Counted from the first letter of the stretch, positions 25,909 to 36,063 are shown. The stretch is DNA of 64,000 bases from Hyphomicrobiales bacterium (GCA_019075865.1 JAGXAN010000002.1:1-64000); one strand, 5' to 3'. Translations and numbers: made by a program. The notes: generated from the sequence alone by a model not told the origin.

Positions 25909-26292
25909 TTATTTGGCTGTGGTGGTCGGCTTGGAGTCCAGCCGCTCCGCGATACGGGCCGATTTGCCGCGACGATCGCGCAGGTAGTAAAGCTTGGCGC
26001 GGCGCACCTTGCCACGGCGAACCACCTTGATGGAATCGATGTTGGGGGAATGGGTCGGGAACACGCGCTCGACGCCTTCGCCATAGGAAATCTTGCGAAC
26101 CGTGAAGCTCTCGTTGAGACCGCCGCCATTGCGTGCGATGCAAACGCCTTCATAGGCCTGCACGCGGGTGCGCTCGCCTTCCTTGACCTTCACATTGACG
26201 ACAACGGTATCGCCGGCCTGAAATTCGGGAATTGGGCGGGCAGCCACAAGCTTGGCGGCCTGTTCGGCCTCGATCTGCTGAATGATGTTCAT
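25909..26292 (-). CDS. rplS: 50S ribosomal protein L19
   Basis: 127 residues. L19 lies at the 30S-50S interface. The typical start [11 protein letters not shown], the strand [19 protein letters not shown] (27-45), the family signature [14 protein letters not shown] and [17 protein letters not shown] are all present. It is followed by a strong terminator and preceded by rpmE on the same strand, 113 bases away. In many alphaproteobacteria rplS is preceded by rpsP-rimM-trmD; here those genes are absent from its vicinity. Confidence 0.97.
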   Translation of the reverse strand: MNIIQQIEAEQAAKLVAARPIPEFQAGDTVVVNVKVKEGERTRVQAYEGVCIARNGGGLNESFTVRKISYGEGVERVFPTHSPNIDSIKVVRRGKVRRAKLYYLRDRRGKSARIAERLDSKPTTTAK

Positions 26293-26405
26293 GTTTTTCT
26301 CTTTTCTGAAAGCCTTTGACCGGTTGCTTCGCCCTATGCGAAAGTCCGGTGTGCTGTTTTAAGTTGGCGACAGGTCATTGCCTGCCGCTGGATGGTGCAG
26401 GCCTT

Positions 26406-26636
26406 TTACTTCTTTCCGAAGCTCATGCCGGCAAAACGCGAATTGAACTTGGACAGGCGACCGCCGCGATCGAGCAATTGCTGCGATCCACCGGTCCAGG
26501 CCGGATGGGTGAGCGGGTCGATGTCGAGGTTGAGCTTGTCACCAGCGGCACCATAGGTGGAGCGGGTCAAGAACTCTGTGCCATCCGTCATTACGACCTT
26601 GATGAAATGATATTGGGGGTGCGTATCGACCTTCAT
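26406..26636 (-). CDS. rpmE: 50S ribosomal protein L31
   Basis: 76 residues starting [19 protein letters not shown]. The middle TLDIDP-like segment ([16 protein letters not shown]) and the end [11 protein letters not shown] are the L31 signature. There are no cysteines, so it is of the zinc-free type usual in this class. A longer upstream frame is rejected because it has no ribosome site and L31 proteins start at this Met. Confidence 0.96.
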   Translation of the reverse strand: MKVDTHPQYHFIKVVMTDGTEFLTRSTYGAAGDKLNLDIDPLTHPAWTGGSQQLLDRGGRLSKFNSRFAGMSFGKK

Positions 26637-26974
26637 GTGACGTGTTCCTGAAATATGTGCGCCAGACCAACGAAAGGCGCGGCTTGAGAACCGCATAACC
26701 TTTATCATCGATATGACAAGATGCGATGGCCTTAAACCAAATTGGCGCAACTGACAAGGCCTTGCAGCTTGGCCGGCAAATTACATTCAGTTTTACGGGT
26801 GCAACGTGCCAAACCTTTGCTGGGCGGGGCATTGCAGGTGGAAGGCACTGATTGCAAGCAGCCCCGCATGGTCACGCTAACCCTGTTGCAAGCGCAAGCT
26901 TGAATTTGCTTCGCACAATGGCGTATTTGTTCTAGCCTCGAGCCCTGTTTGTCACTCCTTTGCAAAGCCTGCGC
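26637..26974. other. Divergent intergenic region between rpmE and coaBC
   Basis: 338 bases with no convincing gene. It must hold the divergent promoters of rpmE and coaBC. TTGAAT (about 26902) with TATTTG 18 bases further could be the coaBC promoter, but the match is weak. The inverted AAGGCC/GGCC pieces near 26758-26774 do not form a persuasive terminator. Confidence 0.35.
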
Positions 26975-28228
26975 ATGTCCCGCAATATATTGCTGATTAT
27001 TGGCGGCGGCATTGCCGCCTATAAATCACTGGATTTGATCCGTCGCCTGCGCGAGCGCGACCTTGCCGTGCGCGTGGTGATGACCGCCGCCGCCGCGCAA
27101 TTCGTCACGCCATTGGCGGCGGCCAGTCTTTCCGGCGACAAAGTTTATCAGGAACTGTTTTCGCTGACCGACGAGGCGGAAATGGGCCATATCGAATTGT
27201 CGCGGGCGGCCGATCTCATCATTATAGCCCCGGCAACGGCGGACCTTCTGGCCAAGGCCGCGCATGGACTTGCCAATGATCTGGCTTCGACCCTGCTGCT
27301 CGCCACCGACACCAAAATTCTGGCAGCCCCGGCCATGAACCTGCGTATGTGGCTGCACCCGGCCACGCAGCGCAATATCGCGCAATTGCGGCGCGATGGT
27401 ATGGCCTTTGTTGGCCCGGATGACGGAGCCATGGCTTGTGGCGAATTTGGTCCCGGCCGGATGGCGGAACCATTGGCGATCGTCGATGCCGCCCTCGCCG
27501 CGCTCGCCGGTGAGACCAAAATGGCACTGGTGCCGCGCACCGGGCCGCTGGCTGGCCGTCACGTGCTGATCACCTCAGGCCCGACCCATGAGCCGATGGA
27601 CCCGGTGCGCTATATTGCCAACCGTTCCTCCGGGCGTCAGGGCCATGCGCTGGCGGCCGCCGCCGTGGCTGCGGGCGCACGGGTGACCCTGATTTCAGGC
27701 CCGGTGCAATTGCCCGATCCGCACGGCGTCACCGTGTATCATGTCGAGACGGCGCGCGAAATGCTGGCCGCCGTGCAGCAGGCTTTGCCAGTCGATATAT
27801 TCATCGGTGCTGCCGCTGTGGCAGACTGGCGGGTGGCCAAGGCGGGCGACCAAAAGATCAAAAAACCGCCCGGCACCGGCACGCCGCGCCAGATGCAGGT
27901 GGAACTGGTCGAAAATCCGGACATTCTCGCCAGCGTGGCGACGGGGGACAAGCGCCCGCGCCTTGTTGTCGGCTTTGCTGCCGAAACCGAAAATGTCATC
28001 GCCCATGCCCAAGCCAAGCTGGCGCGCAAGGGCTGTGATCTGATCATTGCCAATGATGTCACGGTTTCCTCCGCCGGCGGCGTGATGGGCGGGGCGGATA
28101 ATACCGTGCATGTCGTGAGCCATGAGGGCGTCGAGAGCTGGCCCAAACTGCCCAAGGAAGAAGTCGCGCAGCGCCTGATGCGACGCTTTGCCACCATGCT
28201 CGATGCAATGAGCCCCCATGCGCCTTAA
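26975..28228 (+). CDS. coaBC: Bifunctional phosphopantothenoylcysteine decarboxylase/phosphopantothenate-cysteine ligase
   Basis: 417 residues. The enzyme makes 4'-phosphopantetheine precursors in CoA synthesis. The N-terminal CoaC flavodomain (1-180) shows [14 protein letters not shown], the catalytic His region in [12 protein letters not shown] and APAMNLRMW. The C-terminal CoaB ligase (190-417) shows [41 protein letters not shown] and IANDV. ATG 26975 begins [10 protein letters not shown]; an in-frame start five codons earlier is less likely. It overlaps dut by 11 bases, a common pairing. Confidence 0.96.
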   Translation: MSRNILLIIGGGIAAYKSLDLIRRLRERDLAVRVVMTAAAAQFVTPLAAASLSGDKVYQELFSLTDEAEMGHIELSRAADLIIIAPATADLLAKAAHGLANDLASTLLLATDTKILAAPAMNLRMWLHPATQRNIAQLRRDGMAFVGPDDGAMACGEFGPGRMAEPLAIVDAALAALAGETKMALVPRTGPLAGRHVLITSGPTHEPMDPVRYIANRSSGRQGHALAAAAVAAGARVTLISGPVQLPDPHGVTVYHVETAREMLAAVQQALPVDIFIGAAAVADWRVAKAGDQKIKKPPGTGTPRQMQVELVENPDILASVATGDKRPRLVVGFAAETENVIAHAQAKLARKGCDLIIANDVTVSSAGGVMGGADNTVHVVSHEGVESWPKLPKEEVAQRLMRRFATMLDAMSPHAP

Positions 28229-28685
28229 ACTGAACATTCTGCGTCTGCCGCATGGCGAGGGCCTCGATTTGCCCGCCTACCAGACGGCGGGTGCCGCCGG
28301 CCTCGACCTGTTGGCGGCGGTGCCGGAAAACGCACCCCTAGCGATCGCGCCCGGTGCGCGGATTTTGGTGCCAACTGGCCTGATTTTTGAGATTCCGCAA
28401 GGCTTTGAAGGTCAAGTGCGGCCGCGGTCCGGGCTTGCCCTGAAACATGGCCTCAGCGTGCTCAACGCACCCGGCACCATTGACAGTGACTATCGCGGCG
28501 AAGTCGGCGTGCTGCTGATCAATCACGGAGCGGAGGAATTTATCGTCAGGCGCGGCCTGCGCATCGCCCAACTGATATTGGCACCGGTTGCATTCGCTGA
28601 ACTGGTTGCGGTAGAGATGGTGGAAACAACAATAAGAGGTAACGCGGGCTATGGCTCCACGGGGATGTCGCCAACCAAAATCTAG
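28218..28685 (+). CDS. dut: dUTP diphosphatase (dUTPase)
   Basis: 155 residues, typical for the trimeric dUTPase that hydrolyses dUTP to dUMP and keeps uracil out of DNA. All five motifs are visible: AGLDLLAA (1), [12 protein letters not shown] (2), the catalytic Asp in [10 protein letters not shown] (3), [10 protein letters not shown] (4) and the C-terminal [10 protein letters not shown] (5), which closes over the substrate. It starts inside the end of coaBC and is translationally coupled to it. Confidence 0.96.
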   Translation: MRLKLNILRLPHGEGLDLPAYQTAGAAGLDLLAAVPENAPLAIAPGARILVPTGLIFEIPQGFEGQVRPRSGLALKHGLSVLNAPGTIDSDYRGEVGVLLINHGAEEFIVRRGLRIAQLILAPVAFAELVAVEMVETTIRGNAGYGSTGMSPTKI

Positions 28686-28730
28686 GAATTCGAATGCGAG
28701 CCATGGCGCTTCCAGTCTGGTGAGGTCGAA

Positions 28731-29177
28731 GTGAATCTTTTGTCGCGTCAATCCATGCGCGCCATTGCGGCGGTCGTCGATATTGCCTTGCATGCGCGTC
28801 CCCAGCCGGTGGCGGCCAAGGCGCTCGCCGCCCGCCTCGATCTGCCGCCCCGGCGGCTGGAGACGCTGCTGCAGGCTCTGGTGCGTGCCAATATTCTGGT
28901 GGGCGTGCGCGGCCCGCGGGGCGGTTATGAACTGGCGCGTGAACGTCGCCGCATCACCGCCGCCGACATCGTCAGGGCCGCCATAGATACCGACGAGGAC
29001 GGCGAGCAGATGGACCAGGCCAAGTTGATCCGCAAGGTTGTGGCACCCATGGTGCTGGATGCCAGCCAGTCCATGTTGCAAGCGCTGGAAGCGGTGACGG
29101 TTGAGACCCTGTGTCGCGCCGCCAACAAGGGCGGGTTGAGTGAAAAAGGTGCCGTCAATATCGATTTTACAATATAA
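28731..29177 (+). CDS. Rrf2 family transcriptional regulator
   Basis: 148 residues from a GTG. The winged HTH (residues 1-75) shows the Rrf2 pattern: AIAAVVDIALHA, then KALAARLDLPPRRLETLLQALVRA, and the wing GVRGPRGGYELARERRRIT. The central three-cysteine motif of Fe-S Rrf2 proteins (IscR, NsrR, RsrR) is missing; the only cysteine lies near the C-terminus. It therefore cannot bind a cluster in the usual way and resembles CymR-type regulators. It lies 77 bases before cysK and plausibly controls cysteine synthesis, possibly through the AT-rich repeat at its own 3' end. Confidence 0.85.
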   Translation: MNLLSRQSMRAIAAVVDIALHARPQPVAAKALAARLDLPPRRLETLLQALVRANILVGVRGPRGGYELARERRRITAADIVRAAIDTDEDGEQMDQAKLIRKVVAPMVLDASQSMLQALEAVTVETLCRAANKGGLSEKGAVNIDFTI

Positions 29178-29194
29178 ATTAGTAATATAAATTA
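29171..29194. promoter_or_regulatory. AT-rich direct repeat in front of cysK (possible Rrf2 operator)
   Basis: AATATAAATTA occurs at 29171-29181 and again at 29184-29194, spacing 13 bases, at the end of the Rrf2 gene and about 60 bases before the cysK start. It stands out in GC-rich surroundings and could be an operator or an UP-element-like promoter part. Confidence 0.4.
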
Positions 29195-29254
29195 TATATC
29201 GACATTTTCTTGTTTTATGTCACAATGCGCCAACTGGATTTTCTGGAGAGGACG

Positions 29255-30238
29255 ATGACAAAAATGGAAACCGCCGCCGCCAAAACCGCTGAACCGGGAC
29301 GCGGACGCATTTACGACTCCATCAGCCAGACCATCGGCAACACCCCGCTTGTGCGCCTGTCGCGCCTCGCCCATGAAAAGGGTGTCAAAGCCAACCTTCT
29401 GGCCAAGCTTGAGTTTTTCAACCCGATTTCGAGCGTCAAAGATCGCATTGGCGTCAATATGGTTGATGTGCTGGAGGCCAATGGCACGCTCAAGCGCGGC
29501 ACTTCGGTCTTGATCGAGCCGACTTCGGGCAATACCGGCATTGCCCTCGCCTTTGTCGCTGCCGAGCGTGGCTACCGATTGATTTTGGTGATGCCGGAAT
29601 CCATGTCGATTGAGCGGCGCAAAATGCTTCTGCTTCTGGGTGCCGAACTGGTGCTTACGCCCGCAGGGCAGGGCATGAAGGGCGCCATCGCCAAAGCCCA
29701 GGAAATTCAGGCGGCAACGCCCCATTCCATCATTCCGCAGCAATTCGAGAACCCCGCCAATCCGGACATTCATCGCCGCACCACCGGCCTTGAAATCTGG
29801 AACGACACCCACGGCGCTGTGGATGTGTTCGTTTCCGGGGTTGGCACCGGCGGCACCATCACCGGCGTTGGCCAGGTTCTGAAAGCCAAGAACAAGAATG
29901 TGCATATCGTAGCGGTAGAACCGGAAGACTCACCGGTGCTGTCCGGCGGCACCCATAGCGCGCACAAGATTCAGGGCATTGGTGCGGGTTTTGTCCCGGC
30001 TGTGCTCGATCGCAGCGTCATTGACGAAGTCGTGACGGTGGGCAACCAGACCGCCTTTGACACGGCCCGCCTCGTCGCGCGGTTGGAGGGCATTCCCGTT
30101 GGCATTTCCTCAGGTGCCGCACTGGCTGCCGGCATCGAGATTGGCCTGCGCCCAAGCATGGCCGGCAAGAATATCGTCATCATCATTCCCTCTTTTGCGG
30201 AACGCTATCTGTCGACAGCCTTGTTTGACGGACTGTAG
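29255..30238 (+). CDS. cysK: Cysteine synthase A (O-acetylserine sulfhydrylase)
   Basis: 327 residues from ATG 29255, preceded by GGAGAGG; upstream in-frame codons overlap the promoter region and are rejected. The PLP lysine is in NPISSVKDRIG (about 60), the substrate loop in EPTSGNTGIALA (about 87-98), the phosphate cup in VSGVGTGGTITGVG and the C-terminal SSGAALAA. It makes cysteine from O-acetylserine and sulfide. It follows an Rrf2 regulator and ends at a GC-rich hairpin. Confidence 0.96.
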   Translation: MTKMETAAAKTAEPGRGRIYDSISQTIGNTPLVRLSRLAHEKGVKANLLAKLEFFNPISSVKDRIGVNMVDVLEANGTLKRGTSVLIEPTSGNTGIALAFVAAERGYRLILVMPESMSIERRKMLLLLGAELVLTPAGQGMKGAIAKAQEIQAATPHSIIPQQFENPANPDIHRRTTGLEIWNDTHGAVDVFVSGVGTGGTITGVGQVLKAKNKNVHIVAVEPEDSPVLSGGTHSAHKIQGIGAGFVPAVLDRSVIDEVVTVGNQTAFDTARLVARLEGIPVGISSGAALAAGIEIGLRPSMAGKNIVIIIPSFAERYLSTALFDGL

Positions 30239-30253
30239 TTGGATATTTGAACC

Positions 30254-30277
30254 GGGCGGCTTGCTTGCGTGCCGCCC
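30254..30277 (+). terminator. Probable terminator of cysK
   Basis: GGGCGGC (30254-30260) pairs with GCCGCCC (30271-30277) over a ten-base loop and is followed by TGTTTG. It lies 15 bases after the cysK stop. Confidence 0.55.
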
Positions 30278-30393
30278 TGTTTGATGAAGTCGCCTTCGAA
30301 AATAGTTGGTCTGCCGACAAATCTTGGACGTGTGGCTGCAATATCTGGTAAGGAACACCCGCCAGACCGGAGCCAAATTGCCATGAGGCCACA

Positions 30394-31557
30394 ATGACCA
30401 AGATGCTCGCTTCGGTGCGCAATCGTGAAGAAGCTTTGCTGGCGCAGGCCGCGGGCGCTGATTTGATTGATATGAAGGAGCCGGGAGCAGGTGCGCCGGG
30501 CGCTTTGCCCGCACCGCTTGTCGCAAAAATCGTTGCCAGCCTGCATGGCAAAAATGCCACCAGCGCCTTCATCGGTGATTTGCCGATGGAACCGGGGGTG
30601 CTGCTGGCCGAGGCGCAGGCTATGGCAAAAACCGGTGTCGATTATGTCAAGATCGGCTTTTTCCCAAGCTCTGCCAGCGCGCAATGTATCGCAGCCCTTG
30701 CCCCGCTTGCGGCCAAACAAAAATGCATCGCAGTGCTGTTTGCCGATCTGCAGCCCGATTGGTCGCTGCTTGAAAAACTGGCAAAGGCTGGCTTTCATGG
30801 GGCTATGCTGGACACGGCCAGCAAGACTTCGGGCCGCTTGCTCAATCATTTGGATATTGGCGACATCAATGCCTTTGTGACGCAGTGCCATGCCAACGGC
30901 CTCATTTGCGGCCTTGCCGGTGGGCTGGAGCCACCCGATGTGCCGCGCCTGCTGTTGGCCGAGCCTGACTATCTTGGATTTAGGGGTGCCCTTTGCGTGC
31001 ATGGCGAGCGACGTGGTGACATGGATGAAAGCCGCCTGCGGTTGATCCGCGAACTGATTCCGGTGCGCTCGCATGCCAGCGCAGGTGCGGCACGGAGGAA
31101 CTGGCGACTGTTGGCAGCGCGCGGTCACAGCCGCGATGACGTGCAGGCGGAGGCAAAAACGGATCGCGTGTTCGTGCATGATTACGTGGTTCGCGCCCAT
31201 ATTGGTGCTTACAATTACGAGCATGATATCGAGCAGAAAGTGCGCTTCAATGTCGATGTGGAAATCACCCGTATGTCGCCGGGCACCGATGACATGCGCG
31301 AGGTTTTTTCTTATGACATCATCATTGATGCAATCGCATTGATATTAAAGCAAGGGCATATTGCGTTGGTGGAAACCCTTGTTGAGGAATTGGCGCAAAC
31401 CCTGTTGCGGCATCCGCGCGTGGTGGCCGCGCATGTGCAGGCGGAAAAACTCGACATCATCAATGGTAGCGTCGGAGTTGCCATCGAGCGCCGCCGGGCC
31501 GCAGGCCAGACCGCCGTAAAGGGTCTTTTCCCGCAGGCGGAAGAGGGCCGTTCGTGA
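30394..31557 (+). CDS. MfnB-type (5-formylfuran-3-yl)methyl phosphate synthase fused to dihydroneopterin aldolase
   Basis: 387 residues with two domains. Residues 1-235 match the MfnB/DUF556 TIM barrel: the lysine in GADLIDMKEPGAG (Lys28) corresponds to the Schiff-base lysine of archaeal MfnB, with YVKIGFFP and the FRGALC end also present. Residues 255-375 match FolB/dihydroneopterin aldolase: RVFVHDYVVRAHIGAYNYEH, the FSYDIIIDAI helix and QAEKLDIINGSVGVAIERR, with the conserved Glu-Lys pair. MfnB makes the furan precursor of methanofuran; in methylotrophic proteobacteria a homologue makes methylofuran for formaldehyde oxidation. Fusion with a pterin enzyme implies a shared C1-cofactor role, which is inference. 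Confidence 0.88.
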   Translation: MTKMLASVRNREEALLAQAAGADLIDMKEPGAGAPGALPAPLVAKIVASLHGKNATSAFIGDLPMEPGVLLAEAQAMAKTGVDYVKIGFFPSSASAQCIAALAPLAAKQKCIAVLFADLQPDWSLLEKLAKAGFHGAMLDTASKTSGRLLNHLDIGDINAFVTQCHANGLICGLAGGLEPPDVPRLLLAEPDYLGFRGALCVHGERRGDMDESRLRLIRELIPVRSHASAGAARRNWRLLAARGHSRDDVQAEAKTDRVFVHDYVVRAHIGAYNYEHDIEQKVRFNVDVEITRMSPGTDDMREVFSYDIIIDAIALILKQGHIALVETLVEELAQTLLRHPRVVAAHVQAEKLDIINGSVGVAIERRRAAGQTAVKGLFPQAEEGRS

Positions 31558-31641
31558 CATCGCCGCCAGCTCGCATGCGTTGGATGCCCGCGATGGCTTG
31601 CTGGAACAAATCAGCGTTTGACGAAAACCGCGCCTGAAGCC

Positions 31642-32382
31642 TCACAGGCCGCTGGATTTGGCCGCGCCCAAAATCGCGCCCGGCTTGCCACCCTTGTCGC
31701 TTTGCAGCAGCACGACATAGCCCTGGCCACTCGCCGGAGCGGGTGCGTTGAATGTTTCCGCGCTACCTGACCACGCCCCGAGCCGCGTCATGGATTGCAC
31801 GATATTGGTGTAGGTATAATCGTGTCCGGCATTTTCGCCGCGCCCGATTTTGACTTGGCCGCGGTGCAGCACCTTGAGCAGCCAGACATCGGCTGCGCCA
31901 GTACCAGCTCCGACATCGACCTTGATACCCTTGTCAACTGCAGCAAGCTGTACGGCGACGCTCAGCACACCGCTATCCTTGGCCGCCTGCACCAATTGTG
32001 TGTTAATCGCCTCGCTGTCCGAACCCACCGCATGGGTTTTGCCGTCGATTACCGCCTGAGGTGTATAGACCTGGTCATCACCGCGGCTATTGGCATAGGC
32101 GTGCTGGCGCAGGGTAAAGGCATGTTGGGCAAATGTATCCTTCCAGCCCATATAGTCCCAATAATCCACCGGCATCGAAACCGCGATAAGGCCGGGGTCT
32201 TCCGCCAATTCACCCAGCAGCCGATCCGCTGGCGGGCAGGATGAACAGCCCTGGCTGGTAAAAAGCTCAATCACCCCTCGCGGCGCGGCTTGCGCCACAG
32301 CCACCACGCTCAACATGCAGAGGGCTGCCAACCCCAGTTGGCGCGTTACGGCTGAGCCACTCTTGTGTTGCAGGGAGTTCAT
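31642..32382 (-). CDS. DUF1223 thioredoxin-like exported protein
   Basis: 246 residues from ATG 32382. A signal peptide (residues 1-32, hydrophobic LGLAALCMLSVVAVA, cut near AQAA) directs it out of the cytoplasm. The DUF1223 signature follows: VIELFTSQGCSSCPPADRL with a C-x-x-C redox motif, and later DYWDYMGWKDTFA. The fold is thioredoxin-like and the family is common in alphaproteobacteria, but its substrate is unknown. The gene is convergent with the MfnB-FolB fusion and lies 98 bases downstream of the ABC-F gene. Confidence 0.88.
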   Translation of the reverse strand: MNSLQHKSGSAVTRQLGLAALCMLSVVAVAQAAPRGVIELFTSQGCSSCPPADRLLGELAEDPGLIAVSMPVDYWDYMGWKDTFAQHAFTLRQHAYANSRGDDQVYTPQAVIDGKTHAVGSDSEAINTQLVQAAKDSGVLSVAVQLAAVDKGIKVDVGAGTGAADVWLLKVLHRGQVKIGRGENAGHDYTYTNIVQSMTRLGAWSGSAETFNAPAPASGQGYVVLLQSDKGGKPGAILGAAKSSGL

Positions 32383-32480
32383 GAACCGCACGTCCTGAAA
32401 GAAGTGAAAAGCATGAGCCCAACCTAGTCGCTTCGCCATCAAAGACAAAATCACTTTGCAGTGAGCGACGTGCACCCGCG

Positions 32481-34292
32481 TTAAGCCTCGGCCGCCTCGC
32501 GCAGCATTTCCAGGCTCAACCACTCTTCTTCGGCCCGCTGCAAAGCCTGTTCGGCGCGTGAGTATTCACGCGTGGCCTGATCAAATTTTTTGGGGTCGCT
32601 ATGATACAGTTTTGGATCGTCCAGCACTTTTTGCCATTTCGCCATCGTTGCGCGTAGCGTCTCGATCTGGCCCGGCAAATGTTCGAGTGCGTGCTTTTGC
32701 TTGAAGCTGAGTTTCTGGCTGGCCTTGGGCTTGGGCGCGCTCGCCACCCCTTCCGACGGTCGCGGCCGCTCGGCCGGCTTTTGCGCGCTGGTAGCGCCCA
32801 CCCCAAAACCTCGCTGGGCAACCATGTCCGCATAACCGCCGGCATATTCAATCCACCGGCCATTGCCTTCGGCCACGATCACGCTGGTTGCAACCCGGTC
32901 CAGAAAGTCACGGTCATGGCTCACCACGATCACGGTTCCAGAATAATCGGCCAGCATTTCCTGCAACAGATCCAGCGTTTCAAGGTCGAGGTCATTGGTC
33001 GGTTCGTCCAGCACCAGAAAATTAGACGGCAACGACAGCGCCCGCGCCAGCGTCAACCGCCCGCGCTCGCCGCCCGAAAGCCGTTCCACGGGGGTGCGCG
33101 CCTGTTCGGGGGTAAACAGAAAGTCCTTCATGTAGCCAATCACATGCTTGCGAATGCCATTGACCTCCACAAAATCGCTGGCCCCGCCCGTCAGCACGTC
33201 TTTGAGGGTCTTGTGGCCATCCAGCGAGGTGCGGCGCTGGTCGAGGCTTGCCATTTCGAGCGCGGCACCCAGTTGAATTACACCGCTGTCGGGCTCCAAT
33301 GCGCCGGTCAGCATCTTGATCAATGTCGTTTTGCCAGCGCCATTCGGGCCGACAATGCCAACGCGGTCGCCGCGTTGAATGCGGATTGAAAAATCCGTGA
33401 CGATCGGGCGATCACCAAAGGATTTGCTGATGTTTTCAGCTTCCACCACGAGCTTGCCCGAGGTGCGCCCCGTCGAGGCCTCCAACCGCACTTCACCCAC
33501 CACGCGCCGGGCCTCGCGCCGTTCACTGCGCAAATCCGCCAGTCGCGCCAACCGACCCTGATTGCGCTTGCGACGGCCTGATACGCCATAGCGCACCCAA
33601 TCTTCTTCCATGACAATTTTGCGGTCGAGTTTGTGCCGCTGCAATTCTTCTTCTTCCAGCACCGTATCGCGCCAGCTTTCAAACGCTGCAAAGCCTTGAT
33701 CCAACTGCCGGGTTACACCGCGATCCAGCCAAAGCGTGCTTTTGGTAAGGGTCTCCAGAAAGCGGCGGTCATGGCTGATCAGCACCATGGCGGAACGCAG
33801 GCTGGCAAGTTCCTTTTCCAGCCATTCGATAATTGGCAGGTCGAGATGGTTGGTTGGCTCGTCCAGCAACAAAATATCCGGCTCCGGGGCCAGAACATAG
33901 GCAATGGCGGCGCGGCGTGCTTCGCCGCCGGAAAGGTGCGAGGGGTCTTCACGCCCGGTCAGGCCCAACTCGCCCAGAAGATATTCGGCCCGCCAATGGT
34001 CGCCATGCTCACCAAGCCCGGATTCGACATAGGCAAGCGTCGTGGCAAAGCCGGAAAGATCCGGCTCCTGCGCCAGATAGCGCACGGTGGCATTGGGCTG
34101 GAAAAACCTTTGGCCACCATCGGGCTCCAGCGCGCCTGCCGCGATTTTGAGCAGGGTGGATTTGCCCGAGCCATTGCGGCCCACAAGCGCCAGGCGCTCG
34201 CGCGGCGCCACGCTCAAATCCGCGCCCTCAAGCAGCGGCTTGCCACCGAGGGTAAGAGTAATGCCTTGCAAAGTTAAAAGGGGCGGGGCCAT
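32481..34292 (-). CDS. ABC-F family ATPase (Uup-like)
   Basis: 603 residues with two soluble ATP-binding cassettes and no membrane domain. Cassette 1: GRNGSGKST (38-46), LSGGEARRAA, LLLDEPTNHLD. A charged linker (residues 220-285) follows. Cassette 2: GPNGAGKTT, LSGGERGRLTLA, LVLDEPTNDLD. A C-terminal extension from 500 has a KPKASQ basic stretch and an antiparallel coiled coil, the Uup/ABCF type that binds DNA or the ribosome. Likely acts on stalled ribosomes or branched DNA. It is transcribed away from pgi. Confidence 0.93.
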   Translation of the reverse strand: MAPPLLTLQGITLTLGGKPLLEGADLSVAPRERLALVGRNGSGKSTLLKIAAGALEPDGGQRFFQPNATVRYLAQEPDLSGFATTLAYVESGLGEHGDHWRAEYLLGELGLTGREDPSHLSGGEARRAAIAYVLAPEPDILLLDEPTNHLDLPIIEWLEKELASLRSAMVLISHDRRFLETLTKSTLWLDRGVTRQLDQGFAAFESWRDTVLEEEELQRHKLDRKIVMEEDWVRYGVSGRRKRNQGRLARLADLRSERREARRVVGEVRLEASTGRTSGKLVVEAENISKSFGDRPIVTDFSIRIQRGDRVGIVGPNGAGKTTLIKMLTGALEPDSGVIQLGAALEMASLDQRRTSLDGHKTLKDVLTGGASDFVEVNGIRKHVIGYMKDFLFTPEQARTPVERLSGGERGRLTLARALSLPSNFLVLDEPTNDLDLETLDLLQEMLADYSGTVIVVSHDRDFLDRVATSVIVAEGNGRWIEYAGGYADMVAQRGFGVGATSAQKPAERPRPSEGVASAPKPKASQKLSFKQKHALEHLPGQIETLRATMAKWQKVLDDPKLYHSDPKKFDQATREYSRAEQALQRAEEEWLSLEMLREAAEA

Positions 34293-34389
34293 GTCATCTC
34301 TGATTCAAATTAAAATGGGGCGAAGCCCGTGATGCGTGGCTTGTTTCGACACTAGCACTTCGCTTTCGTCAAGTGTGTGGTAAAAGTTG

Positions 34390-36063
34390 ATGGTCGCCAC
34401 AAATCACTTTGAGCTCATGAGCATGCAGCACCTGACCGTATTGGAAGCACTTTCCCGCCTGACCAAAGACCACGCCAGTCACGGGCATCCCACCATCTCG
34501 CAATTATTTGTTGAGGACCCGCGCCGCTTTGCAGATTTCCACGTCGTGCTGGACGATCTTTTGTTTGATTTTTCAAAGCATCGCCTTACCCGCTCCACCT
34601 TGGCGCATCTGGTTGCCTTGGCGCAGGCAGCGTCCTTGCCCGCACGCCGCGCTGCGCTTTTTGCCGGTGAGCGTGTCAATAATACCGAGCAGCGGCCGGC
34701 GCTTCACATGGCGTTGCGGGATTTCTCGGGATTGCCAAAATGGGTCGATGGCCACGACATCATGCCCGACATAGCCGCCGAGCGCGCCAAAGCTTATGAT
34801 TTTGCGCGCCAGATTCGCAGCGGGCAGACACGCGGGGCCACAGGTGCGGCCTTTACCGATATTGTCAATATTGGCATTGGCGGCTCCGATCTTGGCCCAG
34901 CGATGGCGGTGCGTGCCTTGCGGCCGTTTTGCCAGCAAGGTTTGCGCAGCCATTTTGTCTCCAATGTCGATGGCGCCGACATCGCCGATACGCTGCAAGA
35001 CCTCGACCCGGCACGCACCTTATTCATCATTGCATCCAAAACCTTCACCACGCAGGAGACCATGACCAATGCCGCTACCGCCCGCGCCTGGATTGTGGCG
35101 GGCCTCGGCGAGGCAGCGGTGGGCGCGCATTTTGCGGCGGTCTCGACGCGGCTCGACAAGGTCGCCGCCTTTGGCATAAATGCCGCTCGCGTCTTCGGCT
35201 TCTGGGATTGGGTCGGCGGGCGTTATTCGCTTTGGTCGAGCATTGGCCTGCCGATCATTCTGGCCATAGGGCCGGAAAATTTCGATGCGTTTTTGCGCGG
35301 GGCCAATGCCATTGACCGCCATTTTCAAGAGGCACCGCTGGAGCGCAACATTCCGGTGTTGATGGCATTGATCGGCGTTTACTATCGCAATATCTGCCAG
35401 TTTCCAACGCAGGCCATCATTCCTTATGACCAGCGCCTTGCGCGTTTTCCTGCCTATTTGCAACAACTCGACATGGAGAGCAACGGCAAGCATGTCACGC
35501 GCGGTGGGCAACCCGTGCAGGTGGCAACCGGGCCGATTGTCTGGGGCGAGCCCGGCACCAATGGCCAGCACGCCTTCTTCCAACTGTTGCACCAGGGCAC
35601 GGATATTGTGCCGGTTGATTTTTTGGTGGCCGCCCGACCCTTGGCCGGGGACGCGCACCATCACAATCTCCTCTTCGCCAATTGCCTCGCACAAAGCGAA
35701 GCCTTGATGCGTGGGCGCAACCAACCCGAGGCGGAGCGGCAATTGCGCGCGGCAGGCATGAGCGAGACGGCGGCGGCGGAACTGGCCCCCCATAAGGTTT
35801 TTGAGGGCAACCGGCCGAGCAGCACTTTTCTCTATCAGTCACTTACCCCCGACATGCTTGGTCGCCTGATTGCGCTTTATGAGCACAAGGTTTTCGTGCA
35901 ATCGGTGATTTGGGATATCAACCCCTTTGATCAATGGGGGGTGGAATTGGGCAAGGAACTGGCCTCAACCCTCGCACCGATTGTCGCTGACAACAAGGCA
36001 CCCCTTGACGGGCTCAACGGCTCGACAGCTGGCTTGCTCGACTGGTGGCGTGCGCAGGGCTAA
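34390..36063 (+). CDS. pgi: Glucose-6-phosphate isomerase
   Basis: 557 residues from ATG 34390; a TTG just before and an ATG at 34420 are alternatives, with no decisive ribosome site. The enzyme interconverts glucose-6-phosphate and fructose-6-phosphate. Signatures: [12 protein letters not shown] (about 159-170), [57 protein letters not shown] with the catalytic His, and near the end [13 protein letters not shown] with the base-type Lys. Length is normal for the bacterial enzyme. It is divergent from the ABC-F gene and convergent with rpsP. Confidence 0.96.
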   Translation: MVATNHFELMSMQHLTVLEALSRLTKDHASHGHPTISQLFVEDPRRFADFHVVLDDLLFDFSKHRLTRSTLAHLVALAQAASLPARRAALFAGERVNNTEQRPALHMALRDFSGLPKWVDGHDIMPDIAAERAKAYDFARQIRSGQTRGATGAAFTDIVNIGIGGSDLGPAMAVRALRPFCQQGLRSHFVSNVDGADIADTLQDLDPARTLFIIASKTFTTQETMTNAATARAWIVAGLGEAAVGAHFAAVSTRLDKVAAFGINAARVFGFWDWVGGRYSLWSSIGLPIILAIGPENFDAFLRGANAIDRHFQEAPLERNIPVLMALIGVYYRNICQFPTQAIIPYDQRLARFPAYLQQLDMESNGKHVTRGGQPVQVATGPIVWGEPGTNGQHAFFQLLHQGTDIVPVDFLVAARPLAGDAHHHNLLFANCLAQSEALMRGRNQPEAERQLRAAGMSETAAAELAPHKVFEGNRPSSTFLYQSLTPDMLGRLIALYEHKVFVQSVIWDINPFDQWGVELGKELASTLAPIVADNKAPLDGLNGSTAGLLDWWRAQG

